Assembly (NCBI GenBank): GCA_000727475.1
Contig: KL647302.1
Span: forward strand, 995,449 to 1,059,448
Source of the DNA: Sarcocystis neurona
Lineage: Eukaryota; Apicomplexa; Conoidasida; Eucoccidiorida; Sarcocystidae
Length of the DNA: 64,000 nt
Reading direction: 5' to 3'
The position numbers and the translations under genes are program-made. This document shows, in pieces, positions 34,612 through 45,506 of this stretch; within the stretch, counting starts at the first letter, position 1; each line of letters starts with the position of its first letter. The notes beneath the pieces were generated by a model. It did no database searches. It saw only the letters and a list, made by a program, of their open reading frames with translations, and was not told the origin of the DNA.

Positions 34612-35649
34612 TTTAACTTACCTGTCGACGAATTCATGCAGCGTTGTTCATTACACACACGCGTTAGTGTACGCGCATTTTTCAGCGGTGCGTATCTGCA
34701 GGTACGCACGGACGGAAGTGCTGATATGCCTTAAAGGAGAGAGCACATACGGGGTATATATGTATGTGTATGCTTTAAACGTCTGTACAACTACGTGTAC
34801 ATATAGGTGATTGCCAGTCCAGCCTGCTGGAAAGAAAGAAGTGCCCTAAGTGCTTGTGTTGTCGTTACCAGCCGCACACGTGCATTCTTCAGTTGTGCAC
34901 CCGAAAAAAGAGTCAAGGGGACTCTTGCCTCGGGAGACGACAGTGCTGCTGCCCTCCAGTTGCACTGCACGTGAAGTATTGAGTGCTCAGCTACGCCACG
35001 AATTCTACCCTAGGATGGCATAAACTGCTCTCTTAAGCAGTTTCTGGGCAAGTCACGTTGTGATTGTTTTTTGTTCTAGGCCCCGTGGTCGCACATCTGT
35101 ATTATAGGGGAACCGCTACGTAAAGCACAGTCCGCGTCTGTGTAGGCTGTTGACTTTTTCGTTTGCGAACTATGACAGTTGAACGCGTGCGTAGCGGTCG
35201 CATATGGCATGCTCTGCTGTTCGATGACGTTAATGATACACACGCACAAAGAGACGTGCGCACAATCTCATACGCGCGTTCGGCACTGTGGACCCCCATC
35301 GATTCGTAGCTTTCGTGACGACTTGATGTCTCTGTATCTGAAGGAGCTCGCGCTCTTAATTTGTGTAGTTCACTGGCGTTTGACGCGTACTTCATTTTAC
35401 AGTTCCATATTTCCGCGTCCACTTGCACGTGCCCCTAGGGACACAAGCCTCACGGTAAGACGTGAAGCACGGTACGGCGTGTGTGTTTGCTCTTTTTCTG
35501 TCTATGTTTCCATATGCCCCTGTAGACGCATTCGTACTAGCAAGAATGCATATTAGCGGTCACAGTCGCCGAAGCTCCAGAAAAAAGTACCACGCTGTAC
35601 CAACCACGGTTGGCCAAACACACCTGACGCACGGCGTTGAAGTCCAGTG
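34612..35649. other. Mostly non-coding; weak exon candidates
   Basis: Little repeat and no clear gene. A minus frame at 35102-35428 ('EIWNCKMKYASNASELHKLR' and 'SYESMGVHSAERAYEIVRTS') looks partly protein-like but has no proven splice partners. Confidence 0.35.
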
Positions 35650-35778
35650 ATGACAGAACTGCACCGGACAGAGGTAACCAGGTTTGCTGCAGCTCTGGAG
35701 AAAAAGACAAGAAACCAGACACACTCGCTTGACATACCTGGCGCTCCTCGATTTTGTGCTTGCGCGCCTCCACGAAAG
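35650..35778 (+). CDS. Possible first exon of an unknown gene
   Basis: ATG at 35650 opens 43 codons ('MTELHRTEVTRFAAALEKKT'...) ending at a good donor, CGAAAG/gtaggt, in phase 0. The composition is balanced. A following exon could not be fixed: the best downstream frame (from about 35,960) does not match in phase at the obvious acceptor. Confidence 0.35.
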
Positions 35779-35958
35779 GTAGGTCAACGTGGTATCACGC
35801 AGCAGCCATTTGCTGGCTTGTACAGAAGATTGTCATCTTTTCATTTCTTCTTCCGCCGCCACCACCGTCTAAACCCGCGCCATGATCACTTCCAGTGGAA
35901 GCCTCACTAAGCAGTTGTATCAAGCTCGCAGCAAGCGGTCGCCGCAACAGGATAAGCA

Positions 35959-37620
35959 GCAGTGCCATTTACAGTAAATCTAGCTACACCACAGTTCTAC
36001 TGGAACGGCCTACTGCAGCAGCAGCAACACTACTGCATAGGGCTAGAATGGAACTTACACACCACGCCAGGTCCTAGTCAACACCTACACGAACAGGTGC
36101 ACGCTTACGATGGTCCTGCGTGGACTTCAGCTGCAGCCTACAGGCACACTCGCGGGATCCACCGACTGGCGTATAGATGCGGTGGGACTGGCTCACAGTG
36201 TGAGTTGGAACCTACTTACAACTGTATGGTTCCTCTGTAAATGAAAGTTCTCCCGTTTGAAATAAAGAGCAGCAGTGGTGTGGAAGCATTTGACACCTAC
36301 AGTGCCACATAGAATTCAGCAGTCACGACTGTCGGCATGGATAGCAGAGTACGTCAGCTGTCCCAATATCAGCAGACGTTGGAACGCTGCCCTCACAGTA
36401 GGTACTCTCCAGTGCAGATACAGGAATATGAGCCTACAGACCTAGACTGTAGCGGTGTCCCGTGAAGAGCAGTGTTGACCTCCTACTAGGTCATCTTGTC
36501 CAGAGAAGTTTCTTTCGTTCTCGTAACGCGCCTTGCTATATGCCTGTTCTAGACTACCTGATGACGAACTCATGCGCACTGTGAGGATGCCCCACCTGTC
36601 TTGACGCTCTTGCAGACACTAACAACTGAGCAAATTCACTTCTACTCAAAAGGCTTGTACTGCGCACTCTTTTACGTCAAGCTTCAACTGCATCCATACT
36701 CGAATATACACCGCCAGAGGCGTTCGTGGTCCGTTGACAGCGCCGCAAGGTAGCCTTCAAGCAGAGAGGAACGGAAAGACGTGTGTAGCCTGCCGGAAAC
36801 GCGTCAAGGTACCAAAACCAGTTAGCAACACATTCAGTACTAGTACGAAGTTCTTCCTGTACATGTATCGAAAAAACTGCAGCACGGCACTTCGGCCTTC
36901 GCCCACCTACGCGTGTGGCTGTTGCTCTCCTTTCGCCTGCACCACATGCAAAATCGTGTGCTCTGTTGCTCTTGTGTATTGCGTGTATGACTCAGAACAC
37001 TGCGTGTCAGTTCCGGCCGGTCTCAAGATGCAGTCAATCCGCACACGTAGCAGGAGAGGACGACAAAATTTCTGTGCCCACACACGTGTGAGTATGTTTG
37101 AAGTGCGGGGCGGTCCAGGTACCACACACCTGTGTCAGCCACAGCGATGCACTGGATTGGCGCACATGCACAAGAACCGACACAGCTACACAGCAGCACG
37201 CAAACTAGAAACGCAGAGTGTTCATTCCTGAGGACAAGCAACAAATGCAGAAATGTTTACTCCTGAGAACAAGCAAACTACTCTACTGCATCCCCGATAC
37301 AGTTACTCGAATCCAGTACGTGGACAGTCGCCAGAACAGGTGAACCACTATCCTGCATATATGCACGTTATCATTCCACTTGATCTTCGAACGAGACCTT
37401 TACAGGGAGTCGAATCAGACCCACACGACCGAAGGGCGAGTGCTCTATTGCGTCACCCGTCTACGAGGAAGCAGAACAAGAGAACCTGTTCCACCCACGC
37501 CCGCAGAAAACCGCCTTTTCGACGCGTGCCTCATAAAAAAAAAAATCAAATACACCGGATGTAAAAACGCCTTCTTCCTCCCTCCTAAGAAGACTCGATG
37601 ACCACGAGGCCTCTACAGAA
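35959..37620 (+). pseudogene. Repeat-poor island with long, interrupted plus frames
   Basis: From 35959 one plus frame runs 92 codons to TAA 36238-36240, continues at once with an ATG for 23 codons to TAG 36310-36312, and then for 50 codons to TGA 36463-36465. From 36734 another plus frame runs 165 codons to TGA 37229-37231 and then 110 more. The amino acids are unusual for this segment: many Tyr, Gln, His and Pro, for example 'RYSPVQIQEYEPTDLDC' and 'HPRYSYSNPVRGQSPEQ'. It may be a decayed gene, several exons of one gene, or chance. The Tyr/Gln-rich look loosely recalls coccidian oocyst-wall precursors, but no match is claimed. Confidence 0.25.
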
Positions 37621-39676
37621 AACACTACGCTTCTAATTCAGGTGCCACAACGCTTCTACAGTAGTGTACAGCGGCTTCACACGCGCGTGGGGGCGTTCAA
37701 CGCCTCACACTTTACTCGCGCGCTAACACATGTATTGCCATTCTAATATGCACATAAGTACATGTACTCATACGTGTTTATATACATGAAGATGGAGAGA
37801 CAGACAGACAGAGACAGACAGCCACTTGTGGTCTGGAGCGCACGTGGGCATACGCGTCTGAACGTTATGCACGTCAGTCGCCCGATATACGTCGACACAC
37901 AGAGGAACCATCTGAAATCGGTGCGCATCGACACATACCGATGCAGACATGTGTGTGCACCCGTCGGCGGGGCTGCAGTGTGGACCGTGACAAGGGCATT
38001 CTCCCCGTAACGCGACAAGATACACGTGCACTCTAGACTCCTGTGCACAACCGCGTGTCCACTTCGGGTCGACGCTCCGCCGTGTGCGCCTCCCTTCCCC
38101 TGGCGTCGCTGTCAAGAATCCAGACGTTCACCTGCTTGTGCCAGCAACCGGTCCAGGGCATACGACGAAATGTAAAAGGGACACGCAATGTCTCAAAATG
38201 CGTCTCTTCCTCAGGGTCATCTCTGTGACAGTAAATATCACTGCGTGCGCGGGTACGGAGAATGCGTGTGTGTCCAGATACACGCGCGATTCTAGATATG
38301 TGAGCGACGTCCACTACGTTTCCACGACGTCTCGTGCTGGACAACGTATACTCACATTGGGCCAAGGACGTGCACACGCTATACACGGATGCACGTGCTT
38401 CTCAGTACACGCGTTCCACGACATGACGGCTGCGCGTCCTTCCTCCTCCTCCTCCTCTGCCTCGTGACCCGCTCTCCTTCCAATATATCCACCCGGAATC
38501 TCCTCACACGTCCCTCTCCTCCTGAGATTTGCCCGACAAAAATGCGTAGCAGCTGCAGGTTCCTGCACCTGAACTTCCGCACGACTAGTAGGGTGCGTGT
38601 ACCGCTCTGGATGACGCCGTCACTGCCGCAGCTGCCAGTCCTGCGACTGCTACCGTTTACCGTATGGCTGCAGCTGCCGCGGCCACCCTGCTGCTGCGGG
38701 TCCACGGTCTACTACTGCGGGTGTTCCTCTTTTTCTTCACACTAACTCCCCTCCCTGTGTATCCAGCTGCTTCGTCCTACCAACCCAGCAGCGCCGGCCC
38801 TGTGCCGCTGCTGCGGTCGCTTTGCAGCAGCGCTGCTCTGACGTTCCCTACCGTCGTCGACAGCATGGACCACTGCTGCTCCTGCCGCACCAGGACGGAG
38901 TTTTCTCCATCCTTCTTCGCTCCTGCTTCTGCGCTTCTGGAGCTACTCGAGCTCCCCAACCTTCGGCTGTGCTGCCACGGCCCGGTGTCTCAGTCAATTA
39001 GGTGCGGTCGTTGCTGCTGTTCCCCGACGCGACACCGCAGCAGTGAGCTCGTTCCTGCTGATTCTGTGCTGGGGCCGTTTCCTCCTCGCTGCTTGCTGCT
39101 GCACTTAAGCTGTTCTGTCACCGGCTTCGCTGCTCCTCTTGTCCTGTGCGGCCTTATATCGGTTTTGCTGTTGCGGTTCTCTGCTGGTGCAGTGGTGGTC
39201 CATAGCCGTTCGCACTTCTGCGCCGTATTCTTTGCAGTTGTGCCTTGTGCTCCTGTTCCCGTCAGCACACCAAGCCTCCTGTTCTCCTTTCCTTGTTGCT
39301 CTAAACTCGGGGTCGCGTTGCAGCAGCTCTCTTTGCTGCTTCACCGGGTTCATTTCCGTTCGACGTCACGACACTCATGTCAGTGGATCCTGGAGCAGCT
39401 TCAGACGCACGCGGGCAGGTGTCACATCAGTTACTTTTCTTAATGAAGTCCGCGGCCCTTCCTGCTGGTTCGAAACGAGAACCCACATGGCCACCCCGCG
39501 GCGCGTCATCCGCCTGCGGCCGACGGTGCTGCTGCTGTGTGCTGCTGCAGCAAACAGGTACCGCCGACGGTGCTGCTGGTGTCTGCCGCTACGCCTCGAG
39601 GTGTCGCTCTCCCACTTCGTCATCTGCCAGTGTTGATCGACGCTCTGTCACCGGGCCTCGTATTGCATCACTGCAG
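37621..39676. other. No gene called; frames open on both strands
   Basis: 37.6-38.4 kb is non-coding in appearance. 38.4-39.6 kb is CTG-rich, with hydrophobic plus frames and charged minus frames (for example minus 'LLRIFVGQISGGEGRVRRFR' near 38,520 and 'KKDGENSVLVRQEQQWSML' near 38,870). Upstream exons of the gene at 39,677 may be here. Strand cannot be settled. Confidence 0.35.
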
Positions 39677-40271
39677 CACAGCAGGAAACGACAGCAACAG
39701 CCACAGGCCCAACCACATGCAACGGGGTCGTCAGCTGTTCAGCGACCCACCCAGTATTGACTGGGGACTTATCTGCTTCACGTGTGTCTTGCTTGGAAAA
39801 AATTGAACGCACACCAGCCACAATTTCCTTCGATTTCCCGTATGATGTGCATGTGGGGTCTGAACGTCATCTGCCCGCAGAAAAGTCGCTGCCGTCCAGG
39901 ATCTACAGAAAAGACCTGCAGCGAGCCGCGCCGCCCCACACACAGTGCCAAGACACTTCCTACTCCAGCAGCAGTCCAGCGAAAAGCATGTGAGGCGAGC
40001 AGCAGATTAAAGGAAATTGACTTCTTTCGCCTCGTCTTCCTGTTTTTTCCCTCCCTTCTCTGCTCCTCCGATTCCTTCATCCTCTGTGTGCAGGTCAACA
40101 AGAGTAGAATACGAAGCCACAAAGAAGCGCCCGCCCAAGAAGTCAGCAGCTGCACCTCACAGCCCCCCCCACCGAGGCCAGGGGCTTTCCCCGCTTGACA
40201 CTTCTCCTCGACTTAATCCTGGGCCGCCGAAACGCATTCCTCGCATGAACCACGCAACGCGACGCGTATGA
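39677..40271 (+). CDS. C-terminal two exons of an unknown basic protein
   Basis: Exon 39677-39989 (acceptor catcactgcag) encodes 'SFDFPYDVHVGSERHLPAEK', then 'RIYRKDLQRAAPPHTQ', and ends at AGCAT/gtgagg in phase 2. Exon 40094-40271 starts after ctgtgtgcag, completes an ATG codon, and reads 'STRVEYEATKKRPPKKSAAA' and then 'SPRLNPGPPKRIPRMNHAT', stopping at TGA 40269-40271. Matching phase and continuous charged sequence support the join. The tail is Lys/Arg/Pro-rich and could bind nucleic acid or carry a nuclear localisation signal, which is inference only. The start is upstream and not seen. Confidence 0.5.
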
Positions 40272-41340
40272 ACACACATCCGACCAGTCTCGCTTCTGAG
40301 GCCCCTGCTTGCCCTACTATCACAAGTCCCACTCTCTTCTGACTCCTGGCACTGCGTCTGTCAATTCCCCTACTTTTCCTCCAACGTCTTCTCCCTGTAA
40401 GAACAGCAGAAATCGTCTCTTTGGCACTTCGTCAACGACGACAACTCTTCCTGGTGTCCGGCGGCAGCGCCAGAACTTCGTCTTTTCTACTTTAGCCACT
40501 CCTATGGAACTTCCTACACTCACGTCTTCCCTGTTGGTGGCATCCCCCACCTGGTACACCTCCCACGCACACCTCTCACACGAAGCTTCGGACAGGCTGC
40601 TGCAGCAGGAAGTCACTTTCGCCTCTTCTCTCCTGGGTTGACTCCCGCGCGACTCCACCCAAAAAGTCACCCAAATGCTCCAGGAAAACACTTACTACCG
40701 CTCTCCCGCCGACAGACACGTAGCGCATCTCTATCGTTTCTCGTCTATACTGGCGGGACCGCGCCCGTCGCTGATTCGGCAGCAAAGAGCTGCCCCTTCT
40801 ATGAACGGTCCTCCTGCACAGCAGCGACCTCCTCCTCCTCCTCTTCGCCTCCTCCTCCTGCTGCTCTTCATCTCCCTACCAACGTGCAGACACACGTGCT
40901 GGCCCGGTGTCTGCTGCTGTCAGCAGGCACACGAGCGGCGTTTATTTGGTCCCTACGCGCGACACGCAGTAATATGGCCCGGTGACACCGTCCGTACTCA
41001 GACTGCCCCGCACTCACCCTGCTTAAGGACGTTACAGGCGCACCCTCGTGGACACATACACACACAGACTTTCCTATATCTACATACGCAATACTGTCTA
41101 GGTGCACGTATACGCCAACAGCCGGTCTGTCTCATACATCTGTATATATATATGACACATATATGTACAAATACATATATATGTATGCCGTGTTGCTGCT
41201 TTTCCTGCTGCTCCGGTGCAGCTGCTTTTCCTGCTGCTCCGGTGCAGCTGCTTTTCCAGCTGCTGCAGTGCTGCTGCTTTTCCTGCTGCTGGTGTTCGTT
41301 TCCTGTTACGGTCGCTGCCGGTGTCGCTTCTCTAATGCTG
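40272..41340. other. No gene called; frames on both strands
   Basis: Between the plus-strand stop and the RPB12 stop both strands have open frames of 110-120 codons at 40.3-40.7 kb (minus 'EEAKVTSCCSSLSEASCERC'). Neither has a splice structure that I can support. 41,000-41,190 has short TATA/CACA runs. Confidence 0.35.
41195..41290. repeat. 26-bp tandem repeat, about three degenerate copies
   Basis: Copies of gctgcttttcctgctgctcc start at 41195 and 41221, with a diverged copy at 41247, just downstream of the RPB12 stop in transcription order. Confidence 0.7.
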
Positions 41341-43632
41341 TTACTGCTGCTTCTGCTCCCGCCGCTGCTGCATAGAGTTCTCACTTTTGCGCGAACGTTT
41401 CTTGTAAAGGATACGGGAGCCGCAGCTCCTGCACCGGACGGCAGCATTCGGCTGCAGCAGCACGTCACATCCGCACTCTGCAGCGACAGCGCACCGTTCA
41501 CAGCAGCAGCAGCAGACGCATGACAACACACCCCAACACCACCATGGGGATGGCGGCAGCAGCAGCAGCTGCAAAGAATCAGGCCGTCAGCAACAGGAGG
41601 AAGTCGCAAGAGGACAAGGACAGCAGGGACGCAACAGGAGAACAGTCAATCATGGGGTCAGGGGCAGCAACGAAGGACGAAGGACAGCGGCAGGGGGGAG
41701 CAACATGACCAAAAGCGACTGCGAAGTTGCTGCAGCGGCAGCAACAGCACAGCAGGAGCAGCAACAGCACAACAGCAGCAGCAACGGGGCAGCAGCAGCA
41801 GCAACAGTACAGCAGCAGCAAAGGCGCAGCAAGGACGCAGCAGCAGCATCAGGTCACGTTGCGTCCTGCAGCACCCGACGGAGCCTCCGCAAAACAAAGG
41901 CAGCAGCAGCAGCCCGCGCATACGAGCAGCAGCACCACGACGATAGCCTCGTGCCAGGAGCCATGCAGTTGTAAAGCGAAAGTGCCGCAGCAGCAGCAAC
42001 AGGATCACGCACCGACCGCGTGGCGAGGCAGCAGCCACGGAGAGCGCAGTCCCAGCAGCAGGACATCGCGACAACAGCAGCACCGCACAGACAACTTTGT
42101 CAACTAGGCAGTATTGCGCCTGTGTAGCAGCTGCGAGGATCCGGCGAGCAGCAGCCGGCGCGCAATCCCTATACACACACAGCAGCGTAGATTAGAAGAA
42201 GCAGCAGCAGCAGAATTCACATGGAAACGCAACCGTCGCGAAGAGACATGGTTAAGTACGCCACCAGCAGCGGCAGAAGTCACAGATTTGTACGTGGCAG
42301 CAGCGACTGTTTCAACAGAACAGCAAGCTTCGCCGCCAGGCGCGCAGCGGCACGCGTGATGAAAGCAGAAGCCCTTTCCACAGCAGCAGCAGCACGTGGG
42401 CAACAGGAGTCGTTGACGTCGATCGGGGGGAAACAAAAACGGCAAGAGCACTTGAACGCCAAGGAAGCACGCCGCTGCTATCGTCCGCCACAGCAGCGGC
42501 TGCTGCAGGAGCACCAGCAGCAAGGCAGCCGGCCCGAGAGAAAGAAGAGCGAGATCAGCAGGGGCGCCCCAAGGAGCAAAACGGCCACGGCGGAGGGGGC
42601 GTGCGCCGTCACGAAGAAGCACGCGGTCCTTCGCGTAGGAATTCCCCAGCTACCGTGATACAGAGACGGAGAAGCTGAAATGCTACGAGTCGTATAGTGC
42701 TTCTTGCAAAAGCACCAGCCAGTAGCAAGCTGCGAGCGCCAATAAACAACGTTGTGCGAGGAGCAGCAGCAGCAGAAAGTAGGAGATACTCGTCGTAGTA
42801 GTCGTCATAGAGATTTGCAGCAAGTAATAGAGACACCCAGCAAGTATATGGAAGCACTGGCTCCGTGACGCACCGCCGCGTCCAGCAGGCAAGACGAGGA
42901 GCGACGACGCTTCACGACAGAGGAGAGAACGCCAGCTACTGCCAGGAAGACGACTGGAGGAAATGGAAGCGGCAGCAGCAGCAGCAGGGGCGGCAGCCGC
43001 AAGAGCAGCGCGGCAACAACAGCTGCAGTGGCGCGGGCAGCACTTCGACGAAGAAGAAGCGACGAGGGTGGCAGAAAAGCGAGAGGGAGACGAGACGGCC
43101 GGAGACTGACGCGGGACTCAACCACGGAGGGGAAGCCGTCGAGAGGACGGCGAGGAGCACAGGAGGGAAGAAGCCGTGCGGACAGGAAGTGGACGACGAA
43201 CAGGAAAGCCAGAAAGTCGGCCGAGGAGGAAGGGAGACGAGGGCCAAGGGAGGAGACGAGACGGGAAGACACAGCAGAACAGCAGAAGCCAAAGGAATAG
43301 GGACACGGAGAAGACGCAGGAAGAAAGGAGAGGCGCAGTCGGGAAGACGTCAGAAGGGAGGGGAGTAGAACGGACGAGGCGAAGGGCCGGGACAGCAGCC
43401 AAAAGTCCGACGGAAGGGAGAGCAAGAAGGTAGTCGGAAGAAACGGAAGAGATAGGGAAGGAAGAAGTTCAGAAGGGAAGGTCGAAGGACGGAGACGAAG
43501 AGGAGAAGAAAAGAGAAAGACGGGGAAAAGACGGGAAGACTCACCTCCGCAGATATACGTGACTGGCTCCATCTGCGCCCCGCCCACATCGTCAAGTCCT
43601 CCTGCATCTTGGGACCCGCCTCCCCCATCCAT
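41341..43632 (-). CDS. RPB12: RNA polymerases I/II/III subunit RPABC4 (RPB12)
   Basis: RPABC4 is the small zinc-ribbon subunit shared by the three nuclear RNA polymerases. Exon 1 runs from 43632 to 43545, with the start in a very strong context (GGCACCATGG), and ends at GGAG/gtgagt in phase 1. Exon 2 runs from 41477 to 41341 after tcgctgcag. The joined protein reads '[19 protein letters not shown]' and then '[20 protein letters not shown]', matching the family: CxxC, 13 residues, CxxC, then RIxYKKR. Read to the TAA it has 74 residues, against about 58 in animals. The extra length is a Gly/Asp-rich N-terminus and a Gln-rich tail. The family's usual end (aromatic-acidic-Ala-Arg) is absent. A donor-like AAAA/gtgaga after SRK (41,385/41,384) suggests a third exon that I could not find. 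The intron is 2,067 nt. Confidence 0.9.
41500..42560. repeat. Dense CAG triplet block inside the RPB12 intron
   Basis: The plus strand reads cagcagcagc...aacagcac...cagcagcag almost without break. It yields meaningless long frames on both strands (Gln/Ala/Thr on plus, Leu/Cys on minus). It falls within the RPB12 intron defined by the two zinc-ribbon exons. Confidence 0.8.
42940..43544. repeat. Purine-rich plus strand / pyrimidine-rich intron start
   Basis: About 600 bp in which the plus strand is mostly A and G (gaggaagggagacgagggcc-like). The RPB12 pre-mRNA is therefore C/U-rich from the donor onwards. It contains almost no minus-strand stops and so fuses with exon 1 into a misleading 469-codon frame. 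Confidence 0.8.
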
Positions 43633-43830
43633 GGTGCCGGCGCGCCTACGTGGACAAGTTGGTGGAGATCTGCAGGCGCCTGTGTTGCCGTTGCCTCCCC
43701 CTCCTGTCGCTGCTGCAGGGGCAGCTGCTCGCAAAAATCTGCTGCGCCTCGACCAACCCGGGTCACTGCCGCAGATACTGCTCGAGCCGTCTCGTCCTCC
43801 TGCCACGGCTGCTAGGGCTGCTACGGCTCG

Positions 43831-43929
43831 TGCTGCTTCTGCGGGTGCTGCCCCGACTACCGGTGCTGCTTCTGCGGGTGCTGCTCCTACTGCTGGTGCT
43901 GCTTCTGCGGGTGCTGCTGGCGCTGTTGC
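43831..43929. repeat. 33-bp tandem repeat, three copies
   Basis: tgctgcttctgcgggtgctg starts at 43831, 43864 and 43897, spacing 33 bp. It reads as Ala-rich units on both strands. It lies upstream of the RPB12 start, in its presumed promoter or leader region. Confidence 0.85.
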
Positions 43930-44263
43930 TACCGCTGCCCCTGCTGCTACTCCTGCAGTTGCGTTTGATGTAACACTGAGCACCCTGCTGCTGCGCCTGT
44001 GCTGCTGGTGCTGCTGTCGCGTTGGTGCTAGAACCTTTCCCTCCTGCCGCTTCGACCTCTGCTGTTGTTGCTCTGCAGTTCGACAACGCAGCCGCTCGTC
44101 CTCCCCGGTGGTCCCGGCGCCTCTTCCACTCCTCTGCTGCTGCTGCCGTTGTTCCCGTGCTACTGATGCCCCCACCGCTGTTCTCAGCCTCAAGGCGTGC
44201 CGATATTCCTGCACTTGCAGTTACGAACTGCTACTATTCACTGAAGGAGTTGCACACGTATAG

Positions 44264-45506
44264 ATGTCGTCGGCATGTCCACCAAAGGCAATGTACACAT
44301 GCACCCGACAGAGGAGCAAGAGGAAGAAGAGGAAGAAAACGGAGAGAAAAGAAACTCGTACACGGGGAAGATGGGGAACCGAGTAATAGATAGTCGAGGT
44401 GAAGGCACTCGACGCTTTAACTCCGTACAGAGAGAACGGGCTGCGCGATATTGAGGGAGAGAGAAAAAGACGCTACACAGCAGATCCCACAGAACGAAAG
44501 AACGATGCTGCTTCCTGCGCCTATGCTGGATGGAGTCCGTTCTTCTGGCAGTCTTCGGCAGTGAGGGCATTCCTAGCTACAGCAGCGGCGGATCCACGTG
44601 GACTGCAGTACGCACGCCAAAATTTTCACCACCTGTTCGGCTCCGAGTTACAGCTAATTATTCCTTTGTCCACTCTCTACAAAGAACAGTCGAGCCTTAG
44701 TAACACCTGCCAGTGTCGCGATGGGAGAACGGCGCGCTAGCTGGGGAGCGCCCGCTGCGACTGCTGTCGAGACATCACCTCCCTGCATGCGCACTGCAGC
44801 ATGCAACAGCAGCAGCAGCTGAGATCGCCTGCCTTCTCATCGCCTGCTTTGACGCTGCCTCCTCCGTCACCTACAACGTCTGTTGACTGTCCACCTTTTC
44901 ATCGGAGTCTAAAATGTGACGGTTGCTTCTTTCAGGGAGTGGCACTCCACGAGCGAAACGACCAACTTCCACTCCAGAGGCTGGTTACGCTATTCTGCTT
45001 TACCCGTCGCGTACGCCCGTGCGTTAATATGTCTGCAGATGGGGGGACACCAACACACACGTCGCCGGTACTTGCTTGAGAAATGGCGCGCGTGCGAGTG
45101 TTTTTTCTGCCTTCCTCCCCGAAATTGGCGGTGAAACTTCATTTCCTGTCTGTGGAGAAATTAGGCCGCCGTGCTGTTTTCTCTTCCAGGACGCCTCCTT
45201 GTGTTTCCGTCTCTGCTTCACCCGCATCATCGCCGGGCTGCTGCGACGCCGCTGCGACAGGTGCGCTCGCTGCTGGTGTTTCTGCTGTTGGCCCCATCGC
45301 GTTATTGCGTCCTCGCATCTCTTCCCTCAGTCCTGTTGTCCCCTTCGCTCTCAGCCCGTCGTAGTTCCCCCCCTTTCCACGTTTGAGAAGTTCAACATCT
45401 GCATTTGTTGCGTCTTGCGTTGCGTGTGTCTACTACTTTTTCTCCGCTTTCTTCGTCTCGTTTCTGCTTTGTTCTTCTCCTTCACATTCACTTCAGCGTT
45501 GCCAGG
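44264..45506. other. Region between RPB12 and CPSF73 (divergent starts)
   Basis: Together with 43.6-44.3 kb this is the space between two divergently transcribed genes and should contain both promoters. A plus frame at 44399-44740 and an ATG frame at 44801-45079 (starting with Gln repeats) are open but not convincing as genes. 45,100-45,500 is CT-rich, like a 5' leader. Confidence 0.4.

Noticed and set aside
41401..41523. Plus-strand frame ending '[13 protein letters not shown]' as an exon
   Set aside because: It is antisense to RPB12 exon 2, whose zinc-ribbon match is far stronger.
42805..44214. 469-codon minus-strand frame as one protein
   Set aside because: It contains RPB12 exon 1 followed directly by its donor and a pyrimidine-rich intron. 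The length comes from the lack of stops in C/T-rich and triplet sequence.
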